Positions 44,734 through 55,607 of a stretch of DNA of 64,000 bases are shown here, piece after piece. This DNA is from Thalassotalea sp. LPB0316 (GTDB lineage Bacteria > Pseudomonadota > Gammaproteobacteria > Enterobacterales > Alteromonadaceae). Position 1 is the first letter of the stretch. The number at the start of each line of letters is the position of its first letter. The stretch lies in NCBI RefSeq assembly GCF_014898095.1, contig NZ_CP062946.1, forward strand, positions 3,286,001 to 3,350,000, given 5' to 3'. The notes under the pieces were generated by a model, which worked only from the letters and a program-made list of their open reading frames with translations, was not told where the DNA came from and made no database searches. Made by a program: the position numbers and the translations under genes.

Positions 44734-45645
44734 TTAACCAGAGTAATCGTCACCGTAGCCTAAGCTACGCAAGGCGCGCTCGTCATCTGCCCAGCCCGAC
44801 TTTACTTTCACCCAAGTCTCTAAGAAAACTTTTCGGTCAAAGAGTTCTTGCATATCGCGGCGGGCTTCTTGACCAATCACTTTAAGCTTTTCACCCTTGT
44901 TACCTATGATCATGCGTTTTTGGCTATTGCGCTCAACAAGTACCAAGGCATTAATATGCAAGATACCTTTTTCATCAATTTTAAACTGCTCTATTTCGAC
45001 TGTCGTTGAATACGGTAATTCATCACCCGTAAAACGCATCAGCTTTTCACGCATGATTTCTGAAGCCATAAATCGGCTCGAGCGATCAGTAATGTAGTCT
45101 TCTGGAAACCACCAATCACTTTCAGGTAGCGCTTTAAAGCATTGGGCTTTGATCGCTTCAATGTTTTCGCCTTTTTTGGCGGAAATGGGAATAATTTCTT
45201 TAAAGTCGTATTTACTGGCAAGCTTTTGTAAATGCGGTAATAACGCCTCTTTGTCTTGCACGTTATCGGTTTTATTGACCGCTAAAATGGTCGGCACATT
45301 GGCATTTTTTATTTTCTGTAAGACCATTTCATCGTCTTGGGTCCAGTGTGTTCCCTCAACCAGAAAAATGACTAACTCAACTTCAGCGATAGAGCTGCTG
45401 GCCGCTCGGTTCATCAAACGGTTAATCGCGCGCTTTTCATCAACGTGTAAACCAGGGGTATCAACCAACACCGCTTGATATTGATCTTCTGTCAAAATCC
45501 CAAGAATACGGTGGCGAGTCGTTTGCGGTTTACGTGAGGTAATACTCACCTTTTGACCAAGCAAATTGTTCAATAGCGTCGATTTTCCGACATTCGGCCG
45601 ACCGACAATGGCAATTAAACCACAATGAGGAGCGTTATTTGTCAT
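44734..45645 (-). CDS. era: GTPase Era
   Basis: A 303-residue ribosome-associated GTPase with G1 GRPNVGKST, switch II DTPGLH, G4 NKTD and G5-type ISAKKG, followed by a C-terminal KH domain with [15 protein letters not shown]. It assists 16S rRNA maturation and 30S assembly. It overlaps rnc by 11 bp and precedes recO by 2 bp. Confidence 0.98.
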   Translation of the reverse strand: MTNNAPHCGLIAIVGRPNVGKSTLLNNLLGQKVSITSRKPQTTRHRILGILTEDQYQAVLVDTPGLHVDEKRAINRLMNRAASSSIAEVELVIFLVEGTHWTQDDEMVLQKIKNANVPTILAVNKTDNVQDKEALLPHLQKLASKYDFKEIIPISAKKGENIEAIKAQCFKALPESDWWFPEDYITDRSSRFMASEIMREKLMRFTGDELPYSTTVEIEQFKIDEKGILHINALVLVERNSQKRMIIGNKGEKLKVIGQEARRDMQELFDRKVFLETWVKVKSGWADDERALRSLGYGDDYSG

Positions 45646-46327
45646 CTTGTATTCTCTTTAAGACTAGCTCTGCCGCAGCTTGTTCAGCTTTACGGCGACT
45701 GGTGCCTTGGGTGATCACTTCATCGGTTAAGATGTCAGTCGTACATTTTACTGTAAACGTCTGATTGTGTGATTTTCCTTGAATATCAATCACATCGTAT
45801 TGTGGTAATGCGATTTTTTTGCCTTGTAGCAATTCTTGCAATCGTGTTTTCGGATCTTTTTGCACGCCCGGCTTGATCGTTTTTAAATGCTGTTCAAACC
45901 AACTTAAAATCAGTGCTTTTACCGTATCAATGTCGGAATCAAGATAAACCGCGCCAATGATCGCTTCAATGGCATCTTCTAAAATTGATTCACGACGATG
46001 GCCGCCGCTTTTCATTTCACCTGGCCCCAATACCAAGTATTCACCCAGTTTAAAATCTTGGGCTAGTTTAGCAAGCGTCACACCGCGTACTATGCTTGAG
46101 CGCATCCGCGTTAAATCGCCTTCACTGTGTTTAGGAAACTGTTCAAACAGGGCTTCAGCAATAACAAAGCCTAAAATGGAGTCACCTAAAAATTCAAGGC
46201 GTTCGTTGTGAACGCCCTTGGCACTTCGGTGAGTTAACGCTTGCACCAAAAGTTTAGGATTAGAAAACTGATAACCAATTTGCTTTGATAACCGATTAGC
46301 TGCTAATGGATTTGTTTTGATGTTCAA
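45635..46327 (-). CDS. rnc: Ribonuclease III
   Basis: A 230-residue endonuclease that cleaves double-stranded RNA in rRNA and mRNA processing. The catalytic signature is [12 protein letters not shown] (about residue 43), with a second conserved acidic block [14 protein letters not shown], then a C-terminal double-stranded RNA-binding domain (about 160-228, ending [15 protein letters not shown]). Its start overlaps the lepB stop by 4 bp. Length is standard. Confidence 0.98.
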   Translation of the reverse strand: MNIKTNPLAANRLSKQIGYQFSNPKLLVQALTHRSAKGVHNERLEFLGDSILGFVIAEALFEQFPKHSEGDLTRMRSSIVRGVTLAKLAQDFKLGEYLVLGPGEMKSGGHRRESILEDAIEAIIGAVYLDSDIDTVKALILSWFEQHLKTIKPGVQKDPKTRLQELLQGKKIALPQYDVIDIQGKSHNQTFTVKCTTDILTDEVITQGTSRRKAEQAAAELVLKRIQDDK

Positions 46328-47244
46328 CCAATACCACCTAATCTTTCAAATCTAATACCCGTTGGGATCCATGTTGGTAAGAAGTCTTCCTCGGTGCGCT
46401 CAAAATCAAAGCTCATCCAAATGAACACGGCTTTACCGACTAGGTTTTCTTCCGGAACAAAGCCCCAAAAACGACCATCTAGCGAGTTATCACGGTTGTC
46501 ACCAATGGCAAAGTAATGGCCTTTAGGCACAACAAACTCATCAGCTTGTGTGCCTGTTTGCTGGAAATAATGTGGTACGCGTGGACGAAGCCCCTCATTA
46601 ACCAAAATTTCGTGGTTAACGTCACCCAACTGCTCAGCATAGCGAGTTAACTCGTTAAAGCCATCTGAATAAGTACCGCGCTCAATAAAGGTTAATGGCA
46701 TTTGTTCAAAATTCGGACATTCTTTATCTTGTGCTTGGCATGCTCGCTTAATATAAAGAACTTTGTCACGATAAATAATGCGGTCACCCGGTAAGCCGAC
46801 AACACGCTTGATGTAGTCCAAGTTAGGGTTTACTGGATATTTAAAGACAACAATATCGCCTCGCTGTGGTGCGCCATTCTCGTAGAACTTATTTCGGGCA
46901 ACCGGATCGCGTAAACCGTATTCGTATTTATTCACTAAAATGAAATCACCATCTAGCAAGGTTGGCATCATTGAATCTGATGGGATTTGAAATGGCTCAT
47001 ATAAAAACGAGCGCAAGATCATCACAAAGGCGATCACTGGAAAGATTTGCACTGAGGTATCGACAAATCCGCTTGGCGCTAAAATGCCGTTAACCACATC
47101 CTCTGGCAAGTCACCTTCACATTGTGATTGCGCAGATTCAAGGTTTGCTTGGCGTTGCGGTGCCAAATAAAATTTATTAACCAACCATACAACCCCAGTA
47201 AACACTGTGATTGCGACCAGAAATATTGAAAAATAAGCAGCCAT
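46324..47244 (-). CDS. lepB: Signal peptidase I
   Basis: A 306-residue inner-membrane protease that removes signal peptides. Two membrane helices (about 4-22 and 65-80) precede the catalytic serine in [15 protein letters not shown], the general-base lysine in [12 protein letters not shown], and the conserved [16 protein letters not shown] box. It is 9 bp after lepA and overlaps rnc by 4 bp. It would process the Sec-exported, non-lipid proteins encoded in this window. Confidence 0.98.
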   Translation of the reverse strand: MAAYFSIFLVAITVFTGVVWLVNKFYLAPQRQANLESAQSQCEGDLPEDVVNGILAPSGFVDTSVQIFPVIAFVMILRSFLYEPFQIPSDSMMPTLLDGDFILVNKYEYGLRDPVARNKFYENGAPQRGDIVVFKYPVNPNLDYIKRVVGLPGDRIIYRDKVLYIKRACQAQDKECPNFEQMPLTFIERGTYSDGFNELTRYAEQLGDVNHEILVNEGLRPRVPHYFQQTGTQADEFVVPKGHYFAIGDNRDNSLDGRFWGFVPEENLVGKAVFIWMSFDFERTEEDFLPTWIPTGIRFERLGGIG

Positions 47245-47253
47245 AAACTCTCT

Positions 47254-49044
47254 TTAGTTATCCATTTTAAGTACAGCTAAAAACGCTTCTTGAGGAACTT
47301 CCACGTTACCCAATTGCTTCATGCGCTTTTTACCTTCTTTTTGTTTCTGTAGAAGTTTCTTCTTACGACTTACGTCACCGCCGTAACACTTAGCGGTTAC
47401 GTTCTTACGCATCTGCTTAACCGTTGTACGCGCAATGACGTTATTACCGATAGCAGCCTGAATCGCAATATCGAACATTTGACGGTGAATGAGCTCTTTT
47501 AACTTATCTACAAGGCTTCGACCACGAGATACAGAGTTAGTTCGGTGAGTGATCATGGCAAGCGCGTCAACGCGATCACCATTAATCAGTACGTCAACAC
47601 GAACCATATCTGCGGCTTGGAAACGAATAAAGTGATAATCAAGTGACGCATAGCCACGTGACGTTGACTTGAGTTTATCGAAAAAGTCCATGACAACTTC
47701 AGCCATTGGAATTTCGTAAGTCACCGCAACTTGGTTACCGTGGTAAACGATATCTTTTTGTACGCCACGCTTTTCAATACACAGCGTAATAACATTACCC
47801 AAGTGCTCTTGAGGTACTAATATGTTGGCTTGAACAATCGGCTCGCGAATTTCATCAATGTTGTTAACCGCCGGTAATTCACTCGGGTTATCAACCATTA
47901 ACGTGGTGCCGTCAGTACAAAGCACTTCATAATTTACCGTTGGCGCGGTAGTAATCAAATCAAGATCATATTCACGAGCAAGACGCTCTTGAATGATTTC
48001 CATGTGTAACATACCAAGGAAACCGATACGGAAACCAAAACCAAGTGCAGAAGAGTTTTCCGGCTCAAAAAACAATGAAGCGTCGTTAAGGCTTAGTTTG
48101 TTTAACGCGTCACGGAAGTTTTCATAGTCATCAGAGCTAATTGGGAAAATACCGGCATAAACCTGCGGCTGTACTTTTTTAAAGCCAGGTAAAGCAGATG
48201 CAGCTTCTTTCTTCGAGATCGTAATGGTGTCACCGACTGGCGCACCGTGAATTTCTTTAATACCCGCGATAATAAAGCCAACCTCACCGGTTTTAAGCAC
48301 GTCAGTCTCTTTCTGTTTCGGCGTAAAAATACCCACTTTATCAATGATATGGGTTTGGCCTGTTGACATCACAAGCATTTTGTCGCCCTTGCGCACTTCA
48401 CCGTTCATCACACGGACAAGTGACACGACGCCTTGATAGTTATCGAACCATGAATCGATAATTAACGCTTGTAAATTAGCGTCAGGATCGCCTTGTGGCG
48501 CTGGAATGTTTTCAACGATACACTCAAGTACATCTTCAATACCCATACCGGTTTTTGCCGAGCACGGCACGGCGCCAGTGGCATCAATGCCGATAATATC
48601 TTCGATTTCTTCACAGACGCGATCTGGGTCGGCTTGTGGTAAATCGATTTTATTTAAAATCGGTAAGACCTCTAAGTCCATTTCAATTGCGGTATAACAA
48701 TTGGCAACGGTTTGCGCTTCAACACCTTGACCGGCATCGACAACGAGTAATGCACCTTCACATGATGCTAAAGAACGTGAAACTTCATAAGAGAAGTCAA
48801 CGTGACCAGGGGTATCAATGAAGTTTAACTGGTAAGTTTCACCGTCTTTAGCTTTGTAGTCTAAGGTAACGCTTTGCGCTTTAATGGTAATACCACGCTC
48901 ACGCTCAAGATCCATTGAATCAAGTACTTGCGCTTCCATTTCGCGATCTGACAAACCGCCACAGTATTGAATTAAACGATCTGATAACGTCGACTTACCG
49001 TGGTCAATGTGGGCAATAATACTGAAGTTACGTATGTGTTTCAT
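47254..49044 (-). CDS. lepA: Elongation factor 4
   Basis: A 596-residue translational GTPase related to EF-G but lacking domain IV. The G motifs are [21 protein letters not shown] and NKIDLP; the C-terminal LepA-specific domain ends with [20 protein letters not shown]. It acts on ribosomes during stress or initiation. It heads the lepA-acpS operon, separated from rseC by a 239-bp region with two dyad repeats. Confidence 0.99.
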   Translation of the reverse strand: MKHIRNFSIIAHIDHGKSTLSDRLIQYCGGLSDREMEAQVLDSMDLERERGITIKAQSVTLDYKAKDGETYQLNFIDTPGHVDFSYEVSRSLASCEGALLVVDAGQGVEAQTVANCYTAIEMDLEVLPILNKIDLPQADPDRVCEEIEDIIGIDATGAVPCSAKTGMGIEDVLECIVENIPAPQGDPDANLQALIIDSWFDNYQGVVSLVRVMNGEVRKGDKMLVMSTGQTHIIDKVGIFTPKQKETDVLKTGEVGFIIAGIKEIHGAPVGDTITISKKEAASALPGFKKVQPQVYAGIFPISSDDYENFRDALNKLSLNDASLFFEPENSSALGFGFRIGFLGMLHMEIIQERLAREYDLDLITTAPTVNYEVLCTDGTTLMVDNPSELPAVNNIDEIREPIVQANILVPQEHLGNVITLCIEKRGVQKDIVYHGNQVAVTYEIPMAEVVMDFFDKLKSTSRGYASLDYHFIRFQAADMVRVDVLINGDRVDALAMITHRTNSVSRGRSLVDKLKELIHRQMFDIAIQAAIGNNVIARTTVKQMRKNVTAKCYGGDVSRKKKLLQKQKEGKKRMKQLGNVEVPQEAFLAVLKMDN

Positions 49045-49102
49045 TTATATAATTTCTAACCAATGTTGTTGCAACCACCTTGCCTGATTGCAAGTAATTG
49101 CG

Positions 49103-49141
49103 GGTACTAACACCTTGCTAGTACCTAATTATCCGGATAAT
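49103..49141. promoter_or_regulatory. Two adjacent palindromes in the lepA leader region
   Basis: GGTACTA and TAGTACC pair across 9 bases (49103-49125), followed directly by the perfect 14-bp palindrome ATTATCCGGATAAT (49128-49141). They lie 60-100 bp before the lepA start. They could be an operator, an RNA structure or a weak terminator after rseC. Confidence 0.4.
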
Positions 49142-49283
49142 GGTTGCGAATTATAAACAAAAAACAGGGGCTATTCTTCTTTTTTCGCATGCTTAAATGT
49201 GATTATTGCTTCAAAAGTGTAAATAGCTTTGTCGAATCGACATATTTTTCAATATTTTTATGCTGTTAAATAAAAATAGTGGC

Positions 49284-49766
49284 TTAGGCGTGATGGATTT
49301 CGACAGGAATGTCGTGACTGGGTAGCTTTTTCACAAGATAAGGTGCGAGGTTCGCCTGATGATTTTGTTGATTTTCCAAGTACTGCGCAATCCGATAACC
49401 CAAATAGCCACCACCAATAGCCAGAGCAATCGTTAATAACTCACTAGTCGTTTGACCAAATAATACTTGGCCAAAACCTGCAAATGCGATTAAAAACGCT
49501 AAAGGCAAGCCGTAAACTCTAGCAAGACTGGTAAGCAGTTTGTCTTGAGGAATAGCGATAACCACTTTGTCACCTACCGCTAATGTTGGCTTAAAGCTAT
49601 CGGTTGATAAGCGTAGCGACAAACTTTTTTGCGGAAACACTTTAGCAACCTGACCACTACCGCAGGTATCAATTTGCTGACAACTAGAGCAGGTAGATTT
49701 AATTTCGCTGGTCACTTCAACCCAGTTTTCGCCAACGTTGTTTACGGTTGCAGTTTCTTGTATCAC
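49284..49766 (-). CDS. rseC: SoxR-reducing/sigma-E regulatory protein RseC
   Basis: A 160-residue inner-membrane protein with a Cys-rich N-terminal part (CSSCQQIDTCGSG), a loop, two membrane helices (about 82-100 and 106-125), and a charged tail. RseC is a positive modulator of sigma-E and part of the SoxR-reducing system. The start is GTG and overlaps the rseB stop as GTGA, so translation is coupled. It is the last gene of rpoE-rseA-rseB-rseC. Confidence 0.94.
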   Translation of the reverse strand: MIQETATVNNVGENWVEVTSEIKSTCSSCQQIDTCGSGQVAKVFPQKSLSLRLSTDSFKPTLAVGDKVVIAIPQDKLLTSLARVYGLPLAFLIAFAGFGQVLFGQTTSELLTIALAIGGGYLGYRIAQYLENQQNHQANLAPYLVKKLPSHDIPVEIHHA

Positions 49767-50722
49767 TGAACACTCGGTAACTTAAATTGCACGGATTCAG
49801 CCATAAGTTGAGCGGTAGCTGTTGGTATTTTTCCTACGACACTCACCTCAAAGCCGTTTTTTACTTGATTGTAGACCAAGGTTGCGCCATCGCGAACAAA
49901 CTCTGGCGCTCTCTGTTTATCAACGCTTTGTGTGACATAAACCGATACATCTACCAAGCCATCACTAAATAACATAAATTCAGCTGGGGTCTTTAGCAAG
50001 TTAATGCGATGCCGATTAACCCGTTTGCGCTCAAAGCCTAACGGTAGCCAATTAACTTGCCAATTAAGCTCTAACTCACTGTTAGCATTAGGAATATCAA
50101 CAACATTTGGCAAGGTCATTTCATTGACTTGATGTAACTGACTCGGCATATTGTCCGGCAGTTCAAGGTAAGTAAATTGCACTTGTTCTAACAGTTGGCC
50201 TGTTGAAGTTAACAAAGCCAACTTGAGTAACATACCCGATTCTTCGTCGAGCCAAACCCAGTGCCCCAGTCGATGTGGGTCTTTCGAAACAATTCTGATC
50301 AACTGAGCTGCTCGGCCTAAAATGCGCGAGCGACCAACGCTAACAAAATCGTAATACTGGCCCAGTGATTCAATATCACCACTGAAAATCGCAGGAATTG
50401 GCCCTGAGATTTGATTGGTCGCTAACGAATATGCCGGCAAGCCTGGCTCGATATAACTAACAATTTGCCCCTTGCGCAGAATATCTTTTCGCGGACCATT
50501 TAACAAAGAGAGTATTTCGAGTTGTTCGCCCTCTTCATCGATACCATGAGCCCAATGATAAGGCTCGGCTTGATTATTTTTGACCACCACAAAAGCAGTT
50601 GAGAAATGACGTTGATTAAGGGTTTCAGAAAGGCGATTCAACCAAGCACTGGCGTCTTGGTTGTCATTTGCTATTGAGCTAAAAGCGCTCAATAGCAAAG
50701 ATAAAACTAACACATACTTCAT
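49763..50722 (-). CDS. rseB: Sigma-E factor regulatory protein RseB
   Basis: A 319-residue periplasmic protein with a signal peptide (cleavage near SIAN, about residue 18) and the MucB/RseB two-domain fold: a LolA-like larger domain (AWLNRLSETLNQRHFSTAFV onward) and a smaller C-terminal domain (from about residue 215, with LPLGFERKRVNRH). It binds RseA and protects it from DegS, and detects lipopolysaccharide or mislocalised lipoproteins. It starts one base inside the rseA stop (TAATG) and overlaps rseC. Confidence 0.96.
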   Translation of the reverse strand: MKYVLVLSLLLSAFSSIANDNQDASAWLNRLSETLNQRHFSTAFVVVKNNQAEPYHWAHGIDEEGEQLEILSLLNGPRKDILRKGQIVSYIEPGLPAYSLATNQISGPIPAIFSGDIESLGQYYDFVSVGRSRILGRAAQLIRIVSKDPHRLGHWVWLDEESGMLLKLALLTSTGQLLEQVQFTYLELPDNMPSQLHQVNEMTLPNVVDIPNANSELELNWQVNWLPLGFERKRVNRHRINLLKTPAEFMLFSDGLVDVSVYVTQSVDKQRAPEFVRDGATLVYNQVKNGFEVSVVGKIPTATAQLMAESVQFKLPSVQ

Positions 50723-51330
50723 TAATTATTTTCTACTTCAGCTTCTTTTTCTTCAACAGGTGACTGCTCAGACTCAGTTGCTTGAGATAATAACTTAATT
50801 TGTTGCTGATGATCAGCTAATAATGCTTGAAATCGACGTTGCTGCTCAATGTAAGCTTGTTTTTGCGAAACCGTTGGCTGATTAACATTGTAACTTACGG
50901 GGCTAGTAATACCTGAAATAGGTGTAGTTTGCGCTACTTGACTCGGTGAAAACGGCTCATTTTGATTAACGTTTTGTTGGACACCTAAGATCATTAAACC
51001 CGCGGCCGATGCAGCAATCGCCACTTGCCCAGCAGGCTTGATAAATTGTACTAAGTTGGTTTTGATTTTCTGGCCAAATGACGGCTTAGCTTTCGGTGCA
51101 AGCACTGTCGGTTCAAGGGCAATAGCGTCGGCTATGCTTTGCGACACATCGATAAGTTGTTCACCAGATGATTCGTTACGAATGGCATCACCCGTGAGGT
51201 GATATTGCTTCCAAGTATCAGACAAAGTTTCATCAGCTAAGATTGCGTCTAACTGAGCTTCAACATCATCAATATTGTCTAACTCGTTATCTACAATGGC
51301 TGACATTGTCTCAAACTTATTTTCACTCAT
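50722..51330 (-). CDS. rseA: Anti-sigma-E factor RseA
   Basis: A 202-residue single-pass membrane protein. The cytoplasmic N-terminal anti-sigma domain (FETMSAIVDNELDNIDDVEAQL, then SDTWKQYHLTGDAIRN) binds RpoE; a membrane helix lies at about 97-112 (QVAIAASAAGLMILGVQ); the periplasmic part is Gln-rich and ends in an acidic tail. Proteolysis by DegS and RseP releases sigma-E. It is 19 bp after rpoE. Confidence 0.96.
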   Translation of the reverse strand: MSENKFETMSAIVDNELDNIDDVEAQLDAILADETLSDTWKQYHLTGDAIRNESSGEQLIDVSQSIADAIALEPTVLAPKAKPSFGQKIKTNLVQFIKPAGQVAIAASAAGLMILGVQQNVNQNEPFSPSQVAQTTPISGITSPVSYNVNQPTVSQKQAYIEQQRRFQALLADHQQQIKLLSQATESEQSPVEEKEAEVENN

Positions 51331-51349
51331 ACATTTTACCTTTTTTCTC

Positions 51350-51931
51350 TTAGCGTCGAAGTAATGGTCTTATTTGTTTTTCAACGGCTTCACGCGCTCT
51401 AAAAATTCGTGACCTTACGGTGCCCACAGGACAATCCATTTCAATCGCTATTTCTTCATAACTTAAGCCATCTAATTCGCGAAGTTTAATGGCTACTCGC
51501 AAATCTTCTGGTAATTTTTCTATCGTCCGAAACAACACTTCTTGTATTTCGTCCGTCAGTAAAAGCTTTTCTGGCGATGCACTTTCTTTGAGTACATCGG
51601 AGCTATCGTACACTTCAGCATCGGCAACATCGATATCTGCCGGACTGTTTGGCTTTCGGCTATTGGCGACAATATGATTCTTCGCACAATTGACCGCAAT
51701 GCGATAAAGCCATGTATAAAATGCACTATCCCCTCTAAAATTAGGTAACGCGCGATACGCTTTAATAAACGCCTCTTGCACTACATCGGCTACATCGCTT
51801 TGGTTCTTGACATAACGCGATACTAAACTGGCAACTTTATTTTGGTACTTAGTTACCAGTAAGTTAAACGCATTTTTGTCACCACGTTGTACCTTTTCAA
51901 CCAACAATTGGTCAACGTTCTGTTCGCTCAT
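51350..51931 (-). CDS. rpoE: RNA polymerase sigma-E factor
   Basis: A 193-residue ECF sigma factor with region 2 (about 25-95: YQNKVASLVSRYVKNQSDVADVVQEAFIKAYRAL, FYTWLYRIAVN) and region 4 (about 135-185: LPEDLRVAIKLRELDGLSYEEIA, GTVRSRIFRARE). It controls the envelope stress response. It is first in rpoE-rseABC, divergent from nadB, and has a sigma-E-like promoter of its own at 51996-52023, implying autoregulation. Confidence 0.98.
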   Translation of the reverse strand: MSEQNVDQLLVEKVQRGDKNAFNLLVTKYQNKVASLVSRYVKNQSDVADVVQEAFIKAYRALPNFRGDSAFYTWLYRIAVNCAKNHIVANSRKPNSPADIDVADAEVYDSSDVLKESASPEKLLLTDEIQEVLFRTIEKLPEDLRVAIKLRELDGLSYEEIAIEMDCPVGTVRSRIFRAREAVEKQIRPLLRR

Positions 51932-51995
51932 TTGAGCTCGTTCTCCTACATACTACTAATTTGTCTTGATAGTTGGCTCTAAGCAAACGCACAAT

Positions 51996-52023
51996 TTAGG
52001 ACTATGATATTTATAGAAAGTTC
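51996..52023 (-). promoter_or_regulatory. Candidate sigma-E autoregulatory promoter of rpoE
   Basis: On the minus strand GAACTT (52018-52023) and TCCTAA (51996-52001) are separated by 16 bp, close to the known sigma-E pattern GGAACTT-N15/16-TCTGA. The -10 lies about 65 bp before the rpoE start. Confidence 0.55.
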
Positions 52024-52156
52024 GAAAAAATTTAGTTTTTTTTAATATTTTTTATTAAACGCTACTAATTCTAGGCTGTAATACCAATAACGCTATGCCT
52101 GCCAACGAATTAACGGTAAAATCATTTTCATTATAGTACCCGAATTTCTTTGGTTT

Positions 52157-53758
52157 ATGAATCAACAACACAATTGTGACGTATTAATTATTGGTAGTGG
52201 CGCTGCGGGTTTGTCACTTGCTTTACATTTAGCGAAAAATGCTGACGTAATCATCTTGAGTAAAGGCCCTGTTACCGAAGGCTCTACCTATTACGCTCAA
52301 GGCGGTATCGCCGCAGTATTTGATGAAAATGATTCAGTCGATTCACACGTTGAAGATACCCTAATAGCCGGCGCCGGCATTTGTAATCAAGACGCTGTTC
52401 GCTTTACCGCAGAAAACGCTAAAGCTTGTATGCAGTGGTTGATTGAGCAAGGCGTTGAATTTGATCACGAAATAGATGACGACGGGGAAAAGCGTTACCA
52501 CTTAACCCGTGAAGGTGGCCACTCGCATCGCAGAATTCTCCATTCTGCCGATACTACCGGCAAAGCCATTCAAACCACATTAGTTGAACGGGTAAATGCG
52601 CATACACGGATACGCGTATTCGAGCGTTATAATGCCATTGATTTGATCACTGAAAAGCAAGGTGAAAATAACGCCTGTATCGGTGCCTATATTTGGAACC
52701 GAAACATTGAAAAGGTTGAATCCATTTATGCTAAAAAGACGATTTTAGCAACCGGTGGTGCCAGCAAAGTTTATCAATATACTTCTAACCCTGATATTGC
52801 CAGCGGTGATGGTATCGCCATGGCGTGGCGCGCAGGGTGTCGCGTTGCTAATATGGAATTTAATCAATTTCACCCAACCTGTTTATTTCATCCTAAAGCA
52901 GGTACTTTCCTATTAACAGAAGCACTGCGTGGTGAAGGTGCAATTTTACGCCGACCTGATGGCAGTCGCTTTATGCCTGAGTTTGACGAACGCGCTGAAC
53001 TAGCACCACGTGATATTGTCGCTCGAGCAATTGACTATGAAATGAAGCGTTTAGGTGCTGATTGCATGTTTTTAGATATCAGCCACAAAAGCGCTGAGTT
53101 TATCAAACAACACTTTCCCAATATTTATGAGAAAACACGTGCTCTAGGTATGGACATGACCAAAGAGCCATTACCTGTTGTCCCCGCAGCCCATTATACT
53201 TGTGGTGGTGTCATGATCGATCAGCGCGGTCGTACTGATATCGACAATCTTTATGCTATCGGCGAAGTTTCCTATACCGGCTTACACGGCGCTAACCGCA
53301 TGGCGAGTAACTCATTGCTTGAATGTTTAGTTTATGCCCGAGCCGCTGCTTATGATATTGAAGCGACGATTAACCATCAAAGTAAATACAAACGCTTGCC
53401 TAAATGGGATGAATCTCGCGTAACAGACTCGGACGAAGAAGTGGTTATTCAACACAACTGGCATGAGTTGCGCTTGTTTATGTGGGATTACGTGGGTATT
53501 GTCAGAACGACTAAGCGTTTGCAGCGCGCGTTGCATCGCGTTGAACTGCTGCAACGTGAAATTAGCGAGTATTACACTAACTTTAAGGTCAGCAATAATT
53601 TATTGGAGCTAAGAAACTTAGTACAAGTCGCTGAATTAATCATTCATTCAGCCATGCAGCGTAAAGAAAGCCGTGGCCTGCACTACACGTTGGATTATCC
53701 AGAATTAGATGAAAATGCCGGTGAAACAATACTGACACCAGCGAAAGATCACGATTGA
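52157..53758 (+). CDS. nadB: L-aspartate oxidase
   Basis: A 533-residue flavoenzyme that oxidises aspartate to iminoaspartate, the first step of NAD synthesis. The FAD-binding start is [19 protein letters not shown]; further blocks are [27 protein letters not shown] and [12 protein letters not shown], and the fumarate-reductase-like C-terminal domain follows (about 430-530). It is divergent from rpoE, as in E. coli, and its 3' end overlaps the convergent ygfX gene by 10 bp. Confidence 0.98.
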   Translation: MNQQHNCDVLIIGSGAAGLSLALHLAKNADVIILSKGPVTEGSTYYAQGGIAAVFDENDSVDSHVEDTLIAGAGICNQDAVRFTAENAKACMQWLIEQGVEFDHEIDDDGEKRYHLTREGGHSHRRILHSADTTGKAIQTTLVERVNAHTRIRVFERYNAIDLITEKQGENNACIGAYIWNRNIEKVESIYAKKTILATGGASKVYQYTSNPDIASGDGIAMAWRAGCRVANMEFNQFHPTCLFHPKAGTFLLTEALRGEGAILRRPDGSRFMPEFDERAELAPRDIVARAIDYEMKRLGADCMFLDISHKSAEFIKQHFPNIYEKTRALGMDMTKEPLPVVPAAHYTCGGVMIDQRGRTDIDNLYAIGEVSYTGLHGANRMASNSLLECLVYARAAAYDIEATINHQSKYKRLPKWDESRVTDSDEEVVIQHNWHELRLFMWDYVGIVRTTKRLQRALHRVELLQREISEYYTNFKVSNNLLELRNLVQVAELIIHSAMQRKESRGLHYTLDYPELDENAGETILTPAKDHD

Positions 53759-54264
53759 GGTTGTTTCACTTGATATACCGTGCGAGCCAGTCGACGAAAG
53801 TCATCATCAGCTAAACTATCGCGATAAATAAACCAAGTAATTTGCTGATTGTTTTTTTGTTCTTGCCACACCAGTTTGACACCCCACCACATAACCAAAC
53901 TAGAGGAAATGATTTGCCCCTCAACTAAGTTGTGCCGTTGCTGATCAACAAAGCTTAACTTGCCTAGCGCTGAGAGTTGAAAATAATCTGTGCGCTTGAC
54001 CTGTGGCGTTAACGCCAAATAACCAAACCAAGTGTCAAACTTTGTTGCGATTGATATCAAGCAGGGTAAATGTTCAACAGTTTTCCATAAAGCACAGCCA
54101 ACAAGATAACCGGATAAAAAGTAAATCAGGGATTCCGGCGTTGACCAAAGTATACAACTATAGATAAACAGGAGGTGCAGGCATACCAATAATGGTGCTT
54201 TAGTATGCCTTATAACAATACTATGACTTTTTAACGCGTTTAAGGATATGTTGTACCATGTCAT
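53749..54264 (-). CDS. YgfX/CptA family membrane protein
   Basis: A 171-residue protein with two adjacent membrane helices near the N terminus (about 25-60) and a soluble beta-rich part ending in [20 protein letters not shown], which matches the YgfX C terminus. In E. coli YgfX (CptA) is encoded with SdhE and is reported to affect MreB/FtsZ. Here it overlaps the sdhE 3' end by 44 bp if the ATG at 54264 is used; no later start codon fits the frame well, so the overlap seems real. It also overlaps nadB by 10 bp at the other end. Confidence 0.8.
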   Translation of the reverse strand: MTWYNISLNALKSHSIVIRHTKAPLLVCLHLLFIYSCILWSTPESLIYFLSGYLVGCALWKTVEHLPCLISIATKFDTWFGYLALTPQVKRTDYFQLSALGKLSFVDQQRHNLVEGQIISSSLVMWWGVKLVWQEQKNNQQITWFIYRDSLADDDFRRLARTVYQVKQPQS

Positions 54265-54475
54265 TTAATGCTGCATCCTTACAGACTTCATGCCCCATAA
54301 ACCAAGCAAACAGGTCGGGATCATCACACTCTAACAAGCGTTCAAATGTGGCTTTTTGCTCACTTGTTAACTCGTCAAACGCCTCATCAACAAATGGCAT
54401 AAATAATATATCAAGCTCCAACATGCCGCGACGGCATGCCCAACGCAATCTAGCTTTATTTTCACTTAACGACAT
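54221..54475 (-). CDS. sdhE: FAD assembly factor SdhE
   Basis: An 84-residue protein of the SdhE/YgfY family with the hallmark RRGM motif (Arg15-Met18, in WACRRGMLELD), which contacts the flavoprotein, followed by a helical bundle with FERLLECDDPDLFAWFMG. It promotes covalent attachment of FAD to succinate dehydrogenase and fumarate reductase. I use ATG 54475 (MSLSENKARLRWACRRGM); an in-frame upstream extension of 16 codons is unlike the family. It is followed by an overlapping ygfX gene and is divergent from ygfZ. Confidence 0.96.
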   Translation of the reverse strand: MSLSENKARLRWACRRGMLELDILFMPFVDEAFDELTSEQKATFERLLECDDPDLFAWFMGHEVCKDAALNDMVQHILKRVKKS

Positions 54476-54623
54476 AAAGGACCTTATTTTTTCCCAGTGA
54501 ATTGTCTGCCTAGATTCTATCAAGTAACCTTAGGCTATTAAATATGAAAAAAACACAATAACGGTTGTTTTTTTTCAATTTACCCTCACTCTATAACTAT
54601 TCCGATTCATTCAAGTGATCCTT

Positions 54624-55586
54624 ATGACACAAGTATTACCAAGTTTAGAGCAACTGCCAGAAGTATTTAGTTTAAATTTATCGCAATTAGGGGCTATTCG
54701 CCTAGCGGGTGAAGAAAATAGTCATTATTTACAAGGCCAAGTCACTTGTGATGTTCTCTCTCTGCCAGAGAGTAAGCTACTTACGGGTGCGCACTGTAAC
54801 GCCAAAGGCAAAGTGTTTAGCGTATTTAGACTCTTCAATTTAGGCGATAGTCACCTATTACTTCAACCTAAAACCACGCTTGAAGCATCACTAAAGGAAT
54901 TACAAAAATTTGGCGTATTTGCCAAAGTTGACATCAGCCAAGCAAGCGAACTTAACTTTTATGCCATTGCCGGTGAAAAAAGTGGCACAGCCATCGGCAA
55001 ATTAGTCTCAACCCTGCCCGATAGCCTAACCCCAGTAGTTGAAGAAAACGATATATCTGTACTCTATATCGCTGGCCAAATCCCGCGTTATGTTATCGCG
55101 ACCAACAAAGCGTTTAACGAAGTTATTGACACTAACATTCCGGAGCTTGATGCCAGTGTTTGGCAACTGCTAGAAATTACTGATGGTTTTCCACACTTGT
55201 CAGAAAACCACATCGACCAATACGTACCGCAAATGCTTAACTTGCAAGCGATTGGTGCTATTAGCTTTACCAAGGGCTGTTACCTGGGCCAAGAAACCGT
55301 TGCTCGGATGCAATACTTAGGCAAAAACAAGCGTGCATTGTTTTCACTAACAGGCCAGTCGAGTGAAACGTTAGCTGAGTTAAAACAATTAGAGCAACAA
55401 CTTGGTGAAAATTGGCGAAAAGCTGGAGATGTATTAGCCTATTATCAGGCGGATAACGGCGCAATTTATCTACAAGCCGTGTTAGCCAGTGATATAGCCG
55501 CTGACACCGCCCTTAGAGCTAAAGAACAGGAAAGTTTATCACTCACCATTAAACCGTTGCCGTACAGCACAGACATTAATAAATAA
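54624..55586 (+). CDS. ygfZ: tRNA-modifying/folate-binding protein YgfZ
   Basis: A 320-residue protein of the GcvT-like YgfZ family, which binds tetrahydrofolate and supports iron-sulfur enzymes such as MiaB. The signature KGCYLGQE is at about residues 217-224, followed by VARMQYLGKNKRALF. ATG 54624 is used in place of an upstream in-frame GTG, because MTQVLPSLEQLPEVF is a more normal start. It is divergent from sdhE-ygfX, which handle the related flavin insertion task. Confidence 0.95.
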   Translation: MTQVLPSLEQLPEVFSLNLSQLGAIRLAGEENSHYLQGQVTCDVLSLPESKLLTGAHCNAKGKVFSVFRLFNLGDSHLLLQPKTTLEASLKELQKFGVFAKVDISQASELNFYAIAGEKSGTAIGKLVSTLPDSLTPVVEENDISVLYIAGQIPRYVIATNKAFNEVIDTNIPELDASVWQLLEITDGFPHLSENHIDQYVPQMLNLQAIGAISFTKGCYLGQETVARMQYLGKNKRALFSLTGQSSETLAELKQLEQQLGENWRKAGDVLAYYQADNGAIYLQAVLASDIAADTALRAKEQESLSLTIKPLPYSTDINK

Positions 55587-55607
55587 ATGAAAGCAAAAGA
55601 GAACGCT

